A stretch of DNA of 25,421 bases from Methylotenera_A sp031369365. Its GTDB lineage: Bacteria; Pseudomonadota; Gammaproteobacteria; Burkholderiales; Methylophilaceae. How positions within the stretch are numbered: position 1 is the stretch's first letter; each line of letters opens with the position of its first letter. The stretch is taken from the NCBI GenBank assembly GCA_031369365.1, contig JANMOP010000052.1, positions 1 to 25,421 on the forward strand, written 5' to 3'. The notes below the pieces were generated by a model, which was given only the letters and a program-made list of their open reading frames with translations, searched no databases and was not told where the DNA came from. Shown here piece by piece: positions 14,773-22,805 of this stretch. Both the position numbers and the translations under genes were made by a program.

Positions 14773-15036
14773 TTATGGCGCTGCTTTTCTTAACGCATCA
14801 TTCATGCGCGTTTGCCAGCCTGCGCCCGTAGCCTTAAAGCGCTCAAGTAAATCGTTATCCAACCGAATATGCACTAGCGTTTTATTGCTGCCTGCTGGCC
14901 TGCCACGCATTTTTTTAAATTGCTCGTCCGTTACTTCAAAAGTATCGGGGTCGGCCGCAATGCCTGCGTTTATGGCCGCTTCTTCCTCTTCAGTATTTAG
15001 CAGAATTTTTCTGCCTGATTTAGTAGTAATGTGCAT
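14773..15036 (-). CDS. brnA: BrnA-family antitoxin
   Basis: An 87-residue protein starting MHITTKSGRKILLNTEEEEA. The start at 15036 is chosen because the upstream extension lies inside brnT. The C-terminal ribbon-helix-helix is evident in GRPAGSNKTLVHIRLDNDLLERFKATGAGWQTRMNDALRKA. That GxGWQTRMNxALR ending is typical of BrnA antitoxins, which bind BrnT and autorepress the operon. It overlaps brnT by 17 bases, in the usual toxin-first order. Confidence 0.93.
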   Translation of the reverse strand: MHITTKSGRKILLNTEEEEAAINAGIAADPDTFEVTDEQFKKMRGRPAGSNKTLVHIRLDNDLLERFKATGAGWQTRMNDALRKAAP

Positions 15037-15289
15037 AAATTGCCTTCTCTCTATTGTTTGCCTTGCGCAAGCTAATAATGTGGTAGGTGTCGTCACGCAC
15101 TGTAAATACAACGCAGTACAATCTTTCACCCATTGGCGCAAAGCCTACTTCTCTCACTTCGCCATAATCTCGCCGTACATCATGGGTGCTTATCAATAAA
15201 TCCCACTCTAGCAATTTAGCTTCGCTTAAAGGTAAGCCATGCTTTTGCATATTGCTTTTATTTTTGGCTTCGTCAAAGTTAAATTGCAT
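15020..15289 (-). CDS. brnT: BrnT-family toxin
   Basis: An 89-residue RelE-like ribonuclease toxin. The family pattern FxFDEAKNKSNMQKHGLPLSEAKLL is at the N-terminus, and ERLYCVVFTVRDDTYHIISLRKANNREKAIY at the C-terminus, with the conserved R-K-A-N-x-R-E. It looks intact. It should inhibit translation by mRNA cleavage when BrnA is lost. The gap upstream (15290-15331) is AT-rich and probably holds its promoter. Confidence 0.93.
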   Translation of the reverse strand: MQFNFDEAKNKSNMQKHGLPLSEAKLLEWDLLISTHDVRRDYGEVREVGFAPMGERLYCVVFTVRDDTYHIISLRKANNREKAIYAHYY

Positions 15290-15331
15290 ATATTATTGTA
15301 ATTACATTTAATAGATTGTCAAGAGATAGTT

Positions 15332-15370
15332 TTAAGCACTTTTACCCGTAATCGGTATCACTTTTGCACC
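15332..15370 (-). pseudogene. Thirteen-codon remnant of an integrase 3' end
   Basis: The 39 bases match 16044-16082, the end of the island A integrase gene, at 33 of 39 positions. They translate to GAKVIPITGKSA plus stop, the same peptide as the integrase C-terminus. It sits 16 bases past hicB. It marks a second, almost fully deleted integrase or a duplication made when hicAB entered. Confidence 0.75.
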
Positions 15371-15386
15371 GTCTCGCACAGCCTGG

Positions 15387-15719
15387 CTAGGCCGCTATTT
15401 CATGCTGTAAGGCACGCTCAATAAGTGCGTTAAGGCTCACGCCTTGCGCCTTGGCAGTCTCGGCGGCTAGGGCGTGTAAATCGGGCGTTATGCGGGTGAT
15501 TAGCTTGCCCGAATAGTGTTTGTAAGGGTTTACCTTGTCGGCTTCGCAGGCTTCTAAAAACACTTTAAGTGAAAGCTCGCCTTCTTTTTTTAAGCCTGCC
15601 ACATCGGCTGCGTAAAAATCTGCATAGCCGTTTAGCCCTACAAACTCGCCACGAAATAGGTTGATGTCTGCATCAAAGCTGATGACGGCGTTAATGCCGT
15701 TAATGTTTAATTTATTCAT
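15387..15719 (-). CDS. hicB: HicB-family antitoxin
   Basis: A 110-residue antitoxin. The N-terminal part (GINAVISFDADINLFRGEFV, then GYADFYAADVAGLKKEGELS) is the degenerate RNase-H-like HicB fold. The C-terminal ITPDLHALAAETAKAQGVSLNALIERAL is a ribbon-helix-helix DNA-binding domain. It overlaps the toxin gene by eight bases. It should neutralise HicA and repress the operon. Confidence 0.93.
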   Translation of the reverse strand: MNKLNINGINAVISFDADINLFRGEFVGLNGYADFYAADVAGLKKEGELSLKVFLEACEADKVNPYKHYSGKLITRITPDLHALAAETAKAQGVSLNALIERALQHEIAA

Positions 15720-15972
15720 TTGGTTTTACTCCGTTTACTTGAAACCATTTTTTAATCGCCTCCGCCGCGCCTTTATCTGTATTGGGGCTTGGGTGTGGCC
15801 TGTGAAAAACACGCCTTTCCTCAAACAGTTTAACTAGCACCCGCGAGCCTTCACGCTCGCTTATTTCTGCGCCTAAGCTAATTAGCAGGGTTTCTATATC
15901 GCGCCATTGAATATTGGCAGATATTGGCTTACTGTAAATCAGCTTGAGTGTTTTGGCGTGCTTAGTTTTCAC
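15712..15972 (-). CDS. hicA: HicA-family toxin
   Basis: An 86-residue mRNA interferase of the double-stranded-RNA-binding fold. QWRDIETLLISLGAEISEREGSRVLVKLFEERRVFHRPHPSP matches the longer HicA subfamily in which the histidines sit in FHRPHP rather than in GSHH. A GTG at 15972 is preferred as it gives VKTKHAKTL, where I recall the family starting. A TTG two codons earlier is possible, and the only ATG nearby is out of frame. It appears intact. Confidence 0.9.
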   Translation of the reverse strand: MKTKHAKTLKLIYSKPISANIQWRDIETLLISLGAEISEREGSRVLVKLFEERRVFHRPHPSPNTDKGAAEAIKKWFQVNGVKPNE

Positions 15973-16043
15973 ATGCAATCATTTATGATGCTATTTAACA
16001 AAGTTATAGTATCTTTATTTAGTATCATTTTCAAGTAAAAAGT

Positions 16044-17276
16044 TCAAGCACTTTTGCCAGTAATCGGTATTACCTTTGCGCCTGCTTTCAGCTCATCTAA
16101 ATAATCTGCCCATTGTTGCATCATGGTTTTGCGTTGCTTGATAAACTTAGTGCGGTTATAGGCCGCGCCTAGCGCATTGGGTACTTTGTGGGCGAGTTGA
16201 TGCTCGATAATGTACGGGTCAATATTTAAACGCTCGTGCAAAATGGTGCGCGCCATCGCCCTAAAGCCATGCGCGGTTATATCTTGCTGTGTATCGTAAC
16301 CCATGCGTTTTAGCGCTGCACTAATGGCGGCGGCGCTCATAGGCTTTTTAGGATCGTGACCACCTTGAAAAACAAATTCGCCACGCCCACTGTGCGGGTG
16401 AATATCTGCAAACAATTTAACCGCTTGCGTAGAAAGTGGCACAAGGTGCATGGTTTGCGTTTTACTTACTTTGTAGCGCCATTCGTTAGCCTCTAAATCA
16501 ATATCCGCCCATTTTGCGGTGCGTAGCTCGCTAGGGCGCGTAAATACAAGCGGGGATAATCGCAAGGCGGTTTGCACGGTAAAAGATCCTGTAAAGCCAT
16601 CAATCGCACGTAATAACTCGGCAATCTCTTTAGGCTCGGTAAACGCGGCCATGTGTTTAACAACTGTGGCTGGCAATGCGCCGCGTAAATCCACACACGG
16701 GTCACGTAATGCCCTGCCCGTTTGCACCGCATGACGAAACACTTGGCTAATGGCTTGCAAGGTACGGTGTGCGGTTTCAAGTTAATTCAAGTTTGCAATG
16801 CGCTTAACCACTTCTAATATTTGCGCGGCAGTAATGTCTGCTATTGGCTTGCTACCAAGCCACGGGAATAGATAGCTTTCTAATCTCCTAATAGTGCGAT
16901 CTTTGTGTGAAGCAGATTTATTGGTGAAGTAACTCATTGCCCATTCACGCGCGACTACTTAAAAGCTATTAGCAAGGCTGCCTGTTTTAGAAGCCGTGGC
17001 CGCTTTTTTATGCTCGCTAGGATTAATGCCACCTGCTAATAATTCATGGGTGTAAGTTGCTTGCTTTTCTGCATTGGCTAGTGAAACTTCAGGATAACGC
17101 CCAAATGAAAGATTATTTTCTTTACTGTCAAACTGATAACGAAAATCCCAATGCTTTGAGCCGTCAGTTTTCACAAGTAAAAACAAACCGCGCCCCGCTG
17201 CCACCCGAAAAGGCTTTTCTTTTGGTTTCGTATTTTTAATTTGAATGTCAGTTAAACGCGTTGCGAGTTTTGGCAT
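16044..17276 (-). pseudogene. Island A tyrosine integrase with two in-frame stops
   Basis: The full 410-codon frame of a P4-type integrase is present with no frameshift, but TAA codons interrupt it at 16959-16961 (where the intact relative has Glu in NSFEVVAKEWA) and 16782-16784 (where it has Lys in NLNKLETA). The N-terminal DUF4102-type domain (LTDIQIKNTKPKEKPFRVAA...) differs strongly from that of the island B enzyme. The catalytic half differs at only about 17 residues in the last ~235. RPSELR, AHGFR, HQLAHK and AAYNRTKF catalytic motifs remain. The two stops make an active recombinase unlikely. Confidence 0.92.
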
Positions 17277-17295
17277 ATTCAACAATCACTTAGTA

Positions 17296-17355
17296 GTTTT
17301 ATTGGGTACGCGAAACAAAAAATAGCCGCATATCCAATAACGCACCTAATAAAAC
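17296..17355. promoter_or_regulatory. GTACCC-type candidate arm sites beside the island A integrase
   Basis: GTTTTATTGGGTACG (17296-17310) is the exact reverse complement of 10235-10249. CGCACCTAATAAAAC (17341-17355) is a direct copy with two changes. They lie just upstream of the integrase start, where arm sites and the integrase promoter usually overlap. Confidence 0.5.
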
Positions 17356-17393
17356 TAGCGATGTCAAGCAACGATATGCGATTGTAATAGGCG

Positions 17394-17430
17394 TAAAAAA
17401 ACCTAGTTACTTGAATTTACTAGGGTTTTT
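17394..17430. terminator. Bidirectional hairpin terminator at the ssrA-proximal end of island A
   Basis: CCTAGT (17402-17407) and ACTAGG (17419-17424) pair across 11 bases, with seven A's on one side and a T-run on the other. It lies 20 bases before the attachment core, so it would have ended ssrA transcription when island A was next to ssrA. Confidence 0.55.
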
Positions 17431-17450
17431 ATACATTTTGCTACTAGGTG

Positions 17451-17487
17451 AAACACTAAAATGGTGGGCTGGCGTCAATCCAACAAT
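17451..17487. other. Composite attachment site at the island A/B junction
   Basis: Bases 17451-17467 (AAACACTAAAATGGTGG) equal those at 25236-25252 beside ssrA. Bases 17467-17487 equal the distal site at 10154-10174. The two matches meet at GCTGGCG, consistent with a strand-exchange core there. Confidence 0.75.
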
Positions 17488-17536
17488 CATTTTAAAGCCT
17501 TATAAATAAAGGATTTATTATTATTTAAATTATCTG

Positions 17537-17556
17537 TTGCCCCCAAAGTTGCCCCC
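17537..17556. promoter_or_regulatory. Paired TTGCCCCC motifs at the distal end of island B (candidate arm sites)
   Basis: TTGCCCCC is at 17537-17544 and 17549-17556, twelve bases apart, the same spacing as the CGTACCC pair of island A. The same motif pair occurs at 25113-25131 next to the island B integrase. Confidence 0.55.
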
Positions 17557-17580
17557 TTTCAATAATTATTAACCTAAAAT

Positions 17581-17805
17581 TTATTTTTTTTGTTTAGCCG
17601 CTTTCGTTGGTGGTGTAAGTAAATCACCAGCGAGGCCATGCAGCTTAAGCAACAGGCTTAAATGTGATTGCGCCCATAATGGCAACGGCGCAGTGCCAGT
17701 AAGCCAATGCGATACTGCCACCTTGCTTAAGCCTGTAGCTAGTGCAAAGTCTGTTTGCTTCCATCCTAGCGTTTCAAGCCCCGCTCTAAATTCATCAGTG
17801 GTCAT
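17581..17805 (-). CDS. XRE-type HTH repressor
   Basis: A 74-residue protein, MTTDEFRAGLETLGWKQTDF then ALATGLSKVAVSHWLTGTAPLPLWAQSHLSLLLKLHG. The helix-turn-helix is at about residues 15-38. The start at 17805 has AGGG six bases ahead; an in-frame ATG six codons upstream has no ribosome site. A 10-bp inverted repeat lies ~50 bases upstream and may be its operator. It is isolated from the other island B genes and probably controls them or itself. Confidence 0.8.
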   Translation of the reverse strand: MTTDEFRAGLETLGWKQTDFALATGLSKVAVSHWLTGTAPLPLWAQSHLSLLLKLHGLAGDLLTPPTKAAKQKK

Positions 17806-17854
17806 AGCAAGCCCTATCATCAATAAACAATAAGCTATTAAGGTATCACTATAA

Positions 17855-17879
17855 AATCGTTAAAGCAAGTTTAACGATT
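17855..17879. promoter_or_regulatory. Operator-like inverted repeat upstream of the XRE gene
   Basis: AATCGTTAAA and TTTAACGATT form perfect 10-bp arms with a 5-bp spacer. The size fits one dimeric HTH repressor. Confidence 0.5.
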
Positions 17880-17898
17880 ATTAAATTATAGTTATAGC

Positions 17899-18025
17899 AA
17901 AAGTGGGAAATTGTTACTATAAAGTGTATTAAATTTAACTAAAAGTGGTAAATTATTAAATTTAATACACTCACTTCGTAGTACATACGTTATGTAAAAT
18001 GGCGTATTTTTAGAAGTGGGAAACT
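17899..18025. repeat. AAGTGGGAAA repeats and a 15-bp inverted repeat
   Basis: AAAAGTGGGAAATT (17899), AAAAGTGGTAAATT (17941) and AGAAGTGGGAAACT (18012) are direct repeats. The middle one lies in the 19-nt loop of a perfect 15-bp inverted repeat (AGTGTATTAAATTTA at 17923-17937, mirrored at 17957-17971). The block is very AT-rich and could be a regulator-binding or unwinding region. Confidence 0.55.
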
Positions 18026-18339
18026 TAATAAAATCAATGACTTACAGCTAAGTTAAATTTATACAATTTATTATGTGCTGCATTTAATGTCAATCACTAT
18101 GCCCCCCCTACCCTTATATCGCGCCGCTACGCACAAATTTAAGCAGACAGTCTAAATAGTTCAAGTGACAACCCTAGTGACAACCCCAACAATAGCCCGC
18201 AAGCTAATTTAAAAACGCGGCTCGAATTACCCCCAGTAGGTGAAGCGCTGGGAAGTACCTTTTGATTGTAGGCCGCGTTGATTTACGAATGGTTAAAAAG
18301 GCTGATTTTTCGCGCTGGTGTGCTTTTGTAAAACCCATT
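18026..18339. other. Non-coding stretch of island B
   Basis: No gene is supported here. The only pattern noted is AGTGACAACCC repeated twice near 18164 and 18175. Confidence 0.4.
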
Positions 18340-18480
18340 CACACGGCCTTTTAACTTACGGTTATGCTTATTTTCGGTTAAGACAGGTTAAGACAGTTAA
18401 GACACCGCGCCCCTATTGGCTTCTAGCCGTCTTAACCTTTTTTATTGCAGTTAAGACAGTTAAGACAAAGCGTCTTAAGC
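18340..18480. repeat. Iteron array, left copy of the flanking inverted repeat
   Basis: GTTAAGACA occurs at 18377, 18387, 18396, 18450 and 18459, with inverted GTCTTAA elements at 18429 and 18472. The whole block is the reverse complement of 22991-23130 at high identity, including the non-iteron spacer. It begins 13 bases past the primase-helicase stop. Directly repeated 9-mers at 9-10 base spacing are typical of replication-origin iterons. Confidence 0.75.
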
Positions 18481-18492
18481 CGTCCTATGCTG

Positions 18493-21351
18493 TCAATCGT
18501 TGGCATCATTTTCAGCTAATAAGCCGAACACTTTAGAATTTAACCTGTAAATATCTTGCTTGCCTTCGGCTGGTAAGCGCTCATTTCTAGTGTATGCCTT
18601 GCCCGAATTTGGTCTTAACAATGCGCCATGTTTATCTAATAACTTTTGAATTACTTTGTAATCGTAACCAGCGCATATATCTGTTCTAAAAGTTTCAGCA
18701 TAGACAAAAAATTCAGTATCACGGTATTTCTTTTCCTCACCTTCCTTATATACCTCGCCTGTAAAAATTGGCTGTCCGTCCGCCTCTTTAGCATCAAAGT
18801 GTTTACGATAGCCCGCCTTGTTTAATGTTTTGGGGGCATGTTCTTTGCTGTCACTAGTTGGGCGCGCCCAATCGCTAAAGCGGCTTTCACCATGCAATTC
18901 AAAGAAGCGTTGCACTTGTGCTAGCATTGCCTTTTCTTCGGCGTTGCCAGTGCCACCGCGTTGCGTTAGCCATGCCTTAAAGCAAGTATCGGCGGCCTTA
19001 ATTGCTTCACCTTGTTGCCAGCCTGTAATACCCCACACGGTTGCAATTTCACCCGCCGCCGCTATCAATGCAAAGCGTAAGGCTGCGCGGTTAGCTTGGC
19101 CGCCTGCATCACCATTAAGGTGCTTGTCGGTAAACTCTTTTTGTAGCTTCTTAACGTGAGTATTAATCTTGTCTAGGTTTTCAACCAGCTTACTTAAAAA
19201 CGCGATTGATGCAACCCCGTAATATTTCGCTACTGCGTCATTTAACACCTTGCTAAAGGCCGCGCCGCCTATATGCTCATGCAAGGTATCAAACACACCA
19301 AAGCCGCGCCCTGCATCGGCTGGAATATCAAGCAAGCGTATCTCTTGCCCTGCTTTCGGTTTGCGCCCTGCTAGTGCCATGTGTTCGGTTAAGCCCGCCT
19401 CGCCACTTGATAGAAACAATAACCGCCATGATGCAGTATCACGCATTGCGCCCGTGCGTATGCTGCGAACCTTGCCGCTGCCATTGGCCAGCATATAAGC
19501 TACTTCACCCGCCGCTTTAGGGTCAACCTGTGACAGCTCGTCAAGCACTAGTAAGCAATCGGAATGTTGCGCTGCTAGGCTCTCTAAACCGTTATCTGTG
19601 GCACGCCAGCGTTGCAAGTAATCAAGCCCACCCCATACTGATGAAGCCACCCGCAAAGCTGTGGTTTTGCCTGTACTAGAATCGCCCCTAAAATGCACGC
19701 CGCCGCTTTCCATGCCAGTCACCTCAAGCATCGGGCTTGCAAAGGCCGCGCTAATCGCAAACACTAGCCTTGAATTGCCCGCGCACGGTTTAGCTATATG
19801 TTCTTGCCATGCGGCTAATGTGCCTTTTTGCTTAAAGGTGCTTTGCGTATTGGCCGCCGATTGAAAGATGATTTTTTCAATGTTGTTACCTATGGTTTTA
19901 TTTGGCATGACAAAGCTGCCATCATGCCAGCCTGTACGCTCCACGCACCGCGCCCGCGCCTCTACTTTTGCCGTTTGTATGTGTTGCGTTAGCAGGTTGC
20001 GGGCTTTAGTCATGGTGGATATTTGCAAGCCCATTGAAAGCAAAGCCCCACGATATTCAGCACCATCGCCCCGCAATAAATCCATCGGCATAGCCCACGC
20101 ATGATGTACGCCGTCTAAATCATCAAACTCTAACAAACGCCCCCATGCCTCGTTCTTAGCGTCACGGGTAACGGCGGTCACTTCTAACTTTGAGCATATC
20201 CACATAGGCGGTGCATCATTGCCAGCGTCATTTTTGCCGAAGTAATACAGGCCGTTATCATTTAAGTAAAAGCGGCTTTCGTGGTTTTCGCTTTCGGCGT
20301 TTTGCGCTGGTAGTTTGGCTGTGGTTTTCGGTTTTTCAGCTTCAAAAAAATCAGGCTTTTGGCTTAATTCGCTCATGGCTTCAGGTGTTAAACCCGCCGT
20401 CAGTAGATCCGCTGCATCGCCTTTATCAGGTAAATTATCAAACACATTTAGATTAATGGTTTTAACGCTGGCCGCGCCCGCCATTTTCAGCAAGTTAGCA
20501 ATGGCAATCATGCACTTGTTGCCAGCTTCGTCATTATCAGGCCATAGCCAAACATCACGCCCATTAAGCGGCTGCCAGTCGGTTTTATTCGGGCTTTGTG
20601 CGCCGTTAAGCATGGTGGTGGTTACTGCATCGGGTAGCAATACCGCCGCCGCGTCCGCCGCCTTTTCGCCCTCGCACACAACCACCAGCGCATCAGGTAA
20701 ATTGATAATTTTATCTAGGTTGTAAAGTGGCCTAGGTTCGGTTAAACCTTGCCAGCGCCATTCACGTTTTTTGCTGGTAGCGTGTTCGCAATAAGTCAGT
20801 GGCGCAAATTGCTTGCGCTCGTTATCGGTTTTAGCATCAAAACGATACACATAACAAGCAGCACCATAGGTTATGCGATATACCCATTGCATACTTGGTT
20901 TGCCATGCTTAAAATGCGTTGCAGGCGGCGCGGGTGAATCATCGGGAACGGGCAAGATTGCCACCCATTCTAACGGCTCTTTTACGCTTGATGCCATAGC
21001 CTTGCCCGCATTATTTTGCAGGCTTGTAGGGCGATTGTGTGCGTCACTTTTTTGATATGGAATGCCTAAAAACTCGCCCAAAGCTTTAGCCGCTGCAAAT
21101 TGCGTTAAATCATCGATATAGGCAACCAAAGCCACTAAATCGCCACCGCGAACATCATCTAGGGCAAAATCTGCAAACGCCCCTGTGGTTAAATTGACTT
21201 TAAAACTACCTAGCGTACTATCGCTACGCTTTGGGTTCAGTGTCACATACTCATGGTTTTCACGCTTGCCACCCGCGCACCAGTGGTCTAATACGCTATC
21301 AATAGAATTTAAGGCGGCGGCGGCCACTTCTTTAATGTAGTTGTTCGCCAT
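18493..21351 (-). CDS. Toprim/DUF927 primase-helicase
   Basis: A 952-residue replication protein. The N-terminal ~100 residues (VLDHWCAGGKRENHEYVTLN ... GSFKVNLTTGAFADFA) resemble a primase-type head without a clear zinc site. A Toprim domain follows with CEGEKAAD at ~226-233 and WPDNDEAG at ~270-277. The DUF927 helicase part holds Walker A GDSSTGKT at ~556-563 and Walker B LLVLDEL at ~600-606. The start at 21351 overlaps the previous stop (TAATG) and has AGAGG seven bases upstream. It is analogous to the P4 alpha protein, though I cannot see an origin-binding domain as such. Iteron arrays flank its operon. Confidence 0.9.
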   Translation of the reverse strand: MANNYIKEVAAAALNSIDSVLDHWCAGGKRENHEYVTLNPKRSDSTLGSFKVNLTTGAFADFALDDVRGGDLVALVAYIDDLTQFAAAKALGEFLGIPYQKSDAHNRPTSLQNNAGKAMASSVKEPLEWVAILPVPDDSPAPPATHFKHGKPSMQWVYRITYGAACYVYRFDAKTDNERKQFAPLTYCEHATSKKREWRWQGLTEPRPLYNLDKIINLPDALVVVCEGEKAADAAAVLLPDAVTTTMLNGAQSPNKTDWQPLNGRDVWLWPDNDEAGNKCMIAIANLLKMAGAASVKTINLNVFDNLPDKGDAADLLTAGLTPEAMSELSQKPDFFEAEKPKTTAKLPAQNAESENHESRFYLNDNGLYYFGKNDAGNDAPPMWICSKLEVTAVTRDAKNEAWGRLLEFDDLDGVHHAWAMPMDLLRGDGAEYRGALLSMGLQISTMTKARNLLTQHIQTAKVEARARCVERTGWHDGSFVMPNKTIGNNIEKIIFQSAANTQSTFKQKGTLAAWQEHIAKPCAGNSRLVFAISAAFASPMLEVTGMESGGVHFRGDSSTGKTTALRVASSVWGGLDYLQRWRATDNGLESLAAQHSDCLLVLDELSQVDPKAAGEVAYMLANGSGKVRSIRTGAMRDTASWRLLFLSSGEAGLTEHMALAGRKPKAGQEIRLLDIPADAGRGFGVFDTLHEHIGGAAFSKVLNDAVAKYYGVASIAFLSKLVENLDKINTHVKKLQKEFTDKHLNGDAGGQANRAALRFALIAAAGEIATVWGITGWQQGEAIKAADTCFKAWLTQRGGTGNAEEKAMLAQVQRFFELHGESRFSDWARPTSDSKEHAPKTLNKAGYRKHFDAKEADGQPIFTGEVYKEGEEKKYRDTEFFVYAETFRTDICAGYDYKVIQKLLDKHGALLRPNSGKAYTRNERLPAEGKQDIYRLNSKVFGLLAENDAND

Positions 21352-21794
21352 TAAATCGCCTCTTGAATAACGCAATGTATTTTGTAACGTAAATCCGCCA
21401 TGCTGTAATCAGGCAATATATTTATACCCAATTCTTTAGCTTTATCGATTGCAGCTAAATCACTTTGCATCCAAAACTCTGTAGGCTTTGCACCCGCACA
21501 ATCAATGCTTTCAATCGCATCTTGTAATAATAAGTGCGTTGTATTTTGGCTTTCTAAATAGTCATAGTGCCAGCTCGCAAGCCTTGCTAGTAATACATTG
21601 CCAATAGATAAAATTGGATTTTTAAAGACTGCTTCGCTTTTTTGTTTATAGCTAATAGGTTCGCCTCTTGCAATGCCTTGCGTATTATTTAAGTCATGAA
21701 TAATATCGCCAGTGCATAAAATATCCGTTGCAGCACTCACAAAATCATCTTTAGTTAAACCAGCAAACCCGATAAATTCTTTTAGCGCATCCAT
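21351..21794 (-). CDS. Unknown 147-residue protein in the island B replication operon
   Basis: It begins MDALKEFIGFAGLTKDDFVS. Its middle part, SIGNVLLARLASWHYDYLES, is helical, and there is no signal peptide or catalytic motif. It overlaps the genes on both sides by one base (TAATG), so it is strictly co-translated with the AlpA-like protein and the primase-helicase. A role as a replication accessory factor is an inference from position only. Confidence 0.7.
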   Translation of the reverse strand: MDALKEFIGFAGLTKDDFVSAATDILCTGDIIHDLNNTQGIARGEPISYKQKSEAVFKNPILSIGNVLLARLASWHYDYLESQNTTHLLLQDAIESIDCAGAKPTEFWMQSDLAAIDKAKELGINILPDYSMADLRYKIHCVIQEAI

Positions 21795-22042
21795 TATTGC
21801 ACCGCCTTACGTTGCTTAACTAAATCAGCAACAATAGTGCGAATTTCATCATCAGACTTTCCAGCTATACGCGCCGCGATAATTGCTTGCACCTCATGTT
21901 CAGGGTAAGCAACGGCTTGCACGCCTTGCGAAACAGGCGGAACCATTAAGCCTTGTTTAATATTTTGATAGTGTGTGCTTCGGCTTGTAGCGGTAAGTGC
22001 TAGCACACCGTGAAGCTTTAATAGCTTTAAGATTAATTTCAT
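21794..22042 (-). CDS. AlpA-like DNA-binding protein
   Basis: An 82-residue protein. LALTATSRSTHYQNIKQGLM is the helix-turn-helix, and VPPVSQGVQAVAYPEHEVQAIIAARIAG is the AlpA-type wing and helix. The C-terminal extension (SDDEIRTIVADLVKQRKAVQ) is longer than in the island A AlpA. AAAGGAT seven bases before the ATG is a good ribosome site. It stands in the same place as AlpA in island A, second after the leader RNA. Confidence 0.8.
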   Translation of the reverse strand: MKLILKLLKLHGVLALTATSRSTHYQNIKQGLMVPPVSQGVQAVAYPEHEVQAIIAARIAGKSDDEIRTIVADLVKQRKAVQ

Positions 22043-22108
22043 TTGGTATCCTTTAATCTCGTCAGGAATTGACGGGTTAGGACGCTAATGTATTAATTTA
22101 GACTTAAA

Positions 22109-22157
22109 GAATACCGCTATTTATAGTGTAAATTTTTTAATGAATACCGCTATTTAT
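22109..22157. repeat. Tandem duplication around the end of the 207-residue gene
   Basis: GAATACCGCTATTTAT occurs at 22109-22124 and 22142-22157, 33 bases apart, each followed by a similar AAATTTTT run. The second copy holds the stop codon of the upstream gene. It is probably a local duplication; an operator is a weaker option. Confidence 0.6.
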
Positions 22158-22773
22158 TCGAAATTTTTATATTTCTAAGGTGTGTTGCAATGCCATCCGA
22201 TTTAATTGTTTTCACTTTACCTTTTGAATTTTGATATTCTAAACATCCCTCTAAACCAAGCTTAGTGGGCAATTGCGATTTTATTACGACAATATTTTCA
22301 AGCTGTGTATCTGAAAGACTATTTAAGTAATTAGCTATCGCTGCATAGCTATCAGAATTTTTTATTTGGGTAACTTCGCGCAAAGCATAGTAAATATCGG
22401 ATTTATGTCCAGTTTTAGCAAGACCGCCTTTTGAACCCAGTTCTTTAGCATGCTGTAAAGTATCTATTCCTTTAGATTCTAAAATAAGAAAAACTAATTG
22501 ACGTGGTGTTAGCTGTCCATTTTTAGCCAATTCGCTTTCAACAATAGCTAATGCGCTTGGCATAGTTAATTTTAAAAGCTCATCAGAAGTCAAAAGCAAG
22601 CGTTTAGCGCGCTCTGAATCATCCAGACATTGTTTCATCGCTTGAATACCACCATCTGCAATTTTCAATGCTTTTATGGTGGATAGAGATAGTTTAATAG
22701 GTATTAATGCACGGCGCATTTCGTCTGAAATGGGTATTTCAAAACTAGGTAATTTTGATATTTTTTTTGACAT
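22150..22773 (-). CDS. First gene after the island B leader RNA, function unknown
   Basis: A 207-residue protein starting MSKKISKLPSFEIPISDEMR. The ATG at 22773 has GAGAGG five bases ahead; an upstream GTG two codons earlier lacks this. The chain is mostly helical, with a lysine- and glycine-rich stretch AKELGSKGGLAKTGHKSDIY near residue 115 and a basic C-terminus (KVKTIKSDGIATHLRNIKI) that could contact nucleic acid. No family is recognised and it does not resemble the island A gene in the same place. It is likely controlled by the leader RNA. Confidence 0.65.
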   Translation of the reverse strand: MSKKISKLPSFEIPISDEMRRALIPIKLSLSTIKALKIADGGIQAMKQCLDDSERAKRLLLTSDELLKLTMPSALAIVESELAKNGQLTPRQLVFLILESKGIDTLQHAKELGSKGGLAKTGHKSDIYYALREVTQIKNSDSYAAIANYLNSLSDTQLENIVVIKSQLPTKLGLEGCLEYQNSKGKVKTIKSDGIATHLRNIKISNK

Positions 22774-22805
22774 ACACACCTCTCATGCGCTCTTAAAAAT
22801 AAGAA

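Larger units (their letters stand above)
10154..17473. mobile_element. Island A, degenerate integrative element at ssrA
   Basis: About 7.3 kb bounded by related attachment sequences at 10154-10174 and 17451-17473. It carries a dead tyrosine integrase at its ssrA-proximal end, an AlpA regulator, small DNA-binding proteins, a C4-like leader RNA and several toxin-antitoxin modules. No primase or conjugation gene is seen. Loss of the integrase implies it cannot move unaided. Confidence 0.75.

Noticed and set aside
16044..16760. Separate catalytic-domain-only recombinase gene starting at TTG
   Set aside because: It is in the same frame as the upstream part of the integrase and is separated only by two point stop codons.
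18377..18467. Short regularly repeated GTTAAGACA units that might suggest a CRISPR-like array
   Set aside because: Units are 9 bases with no 25-40 base unique spacers and no cas genes; they fit iterons.
18318..18536. Plus-strand 72-residue open frame crossing the left iteron array
   Set aside because: It is composed of iteron repeats and the antisense of the primase end; no ribosome site or recognisable protein.
19250..20937. Several long plus-strand open frames opposite the primase-helicase gene
   Set aside because: They are antisense shadows of a well-supported 952-residue coding sequence with clear motifs.
22109..22157. 16-bp direct repeat as an attachment or insertion target site
   Set aside because: Nothing mobile lies between the copies (33 bases apart), and the flanking AAATTTTT is also repeated, so a tandem slip duplication is more likely.
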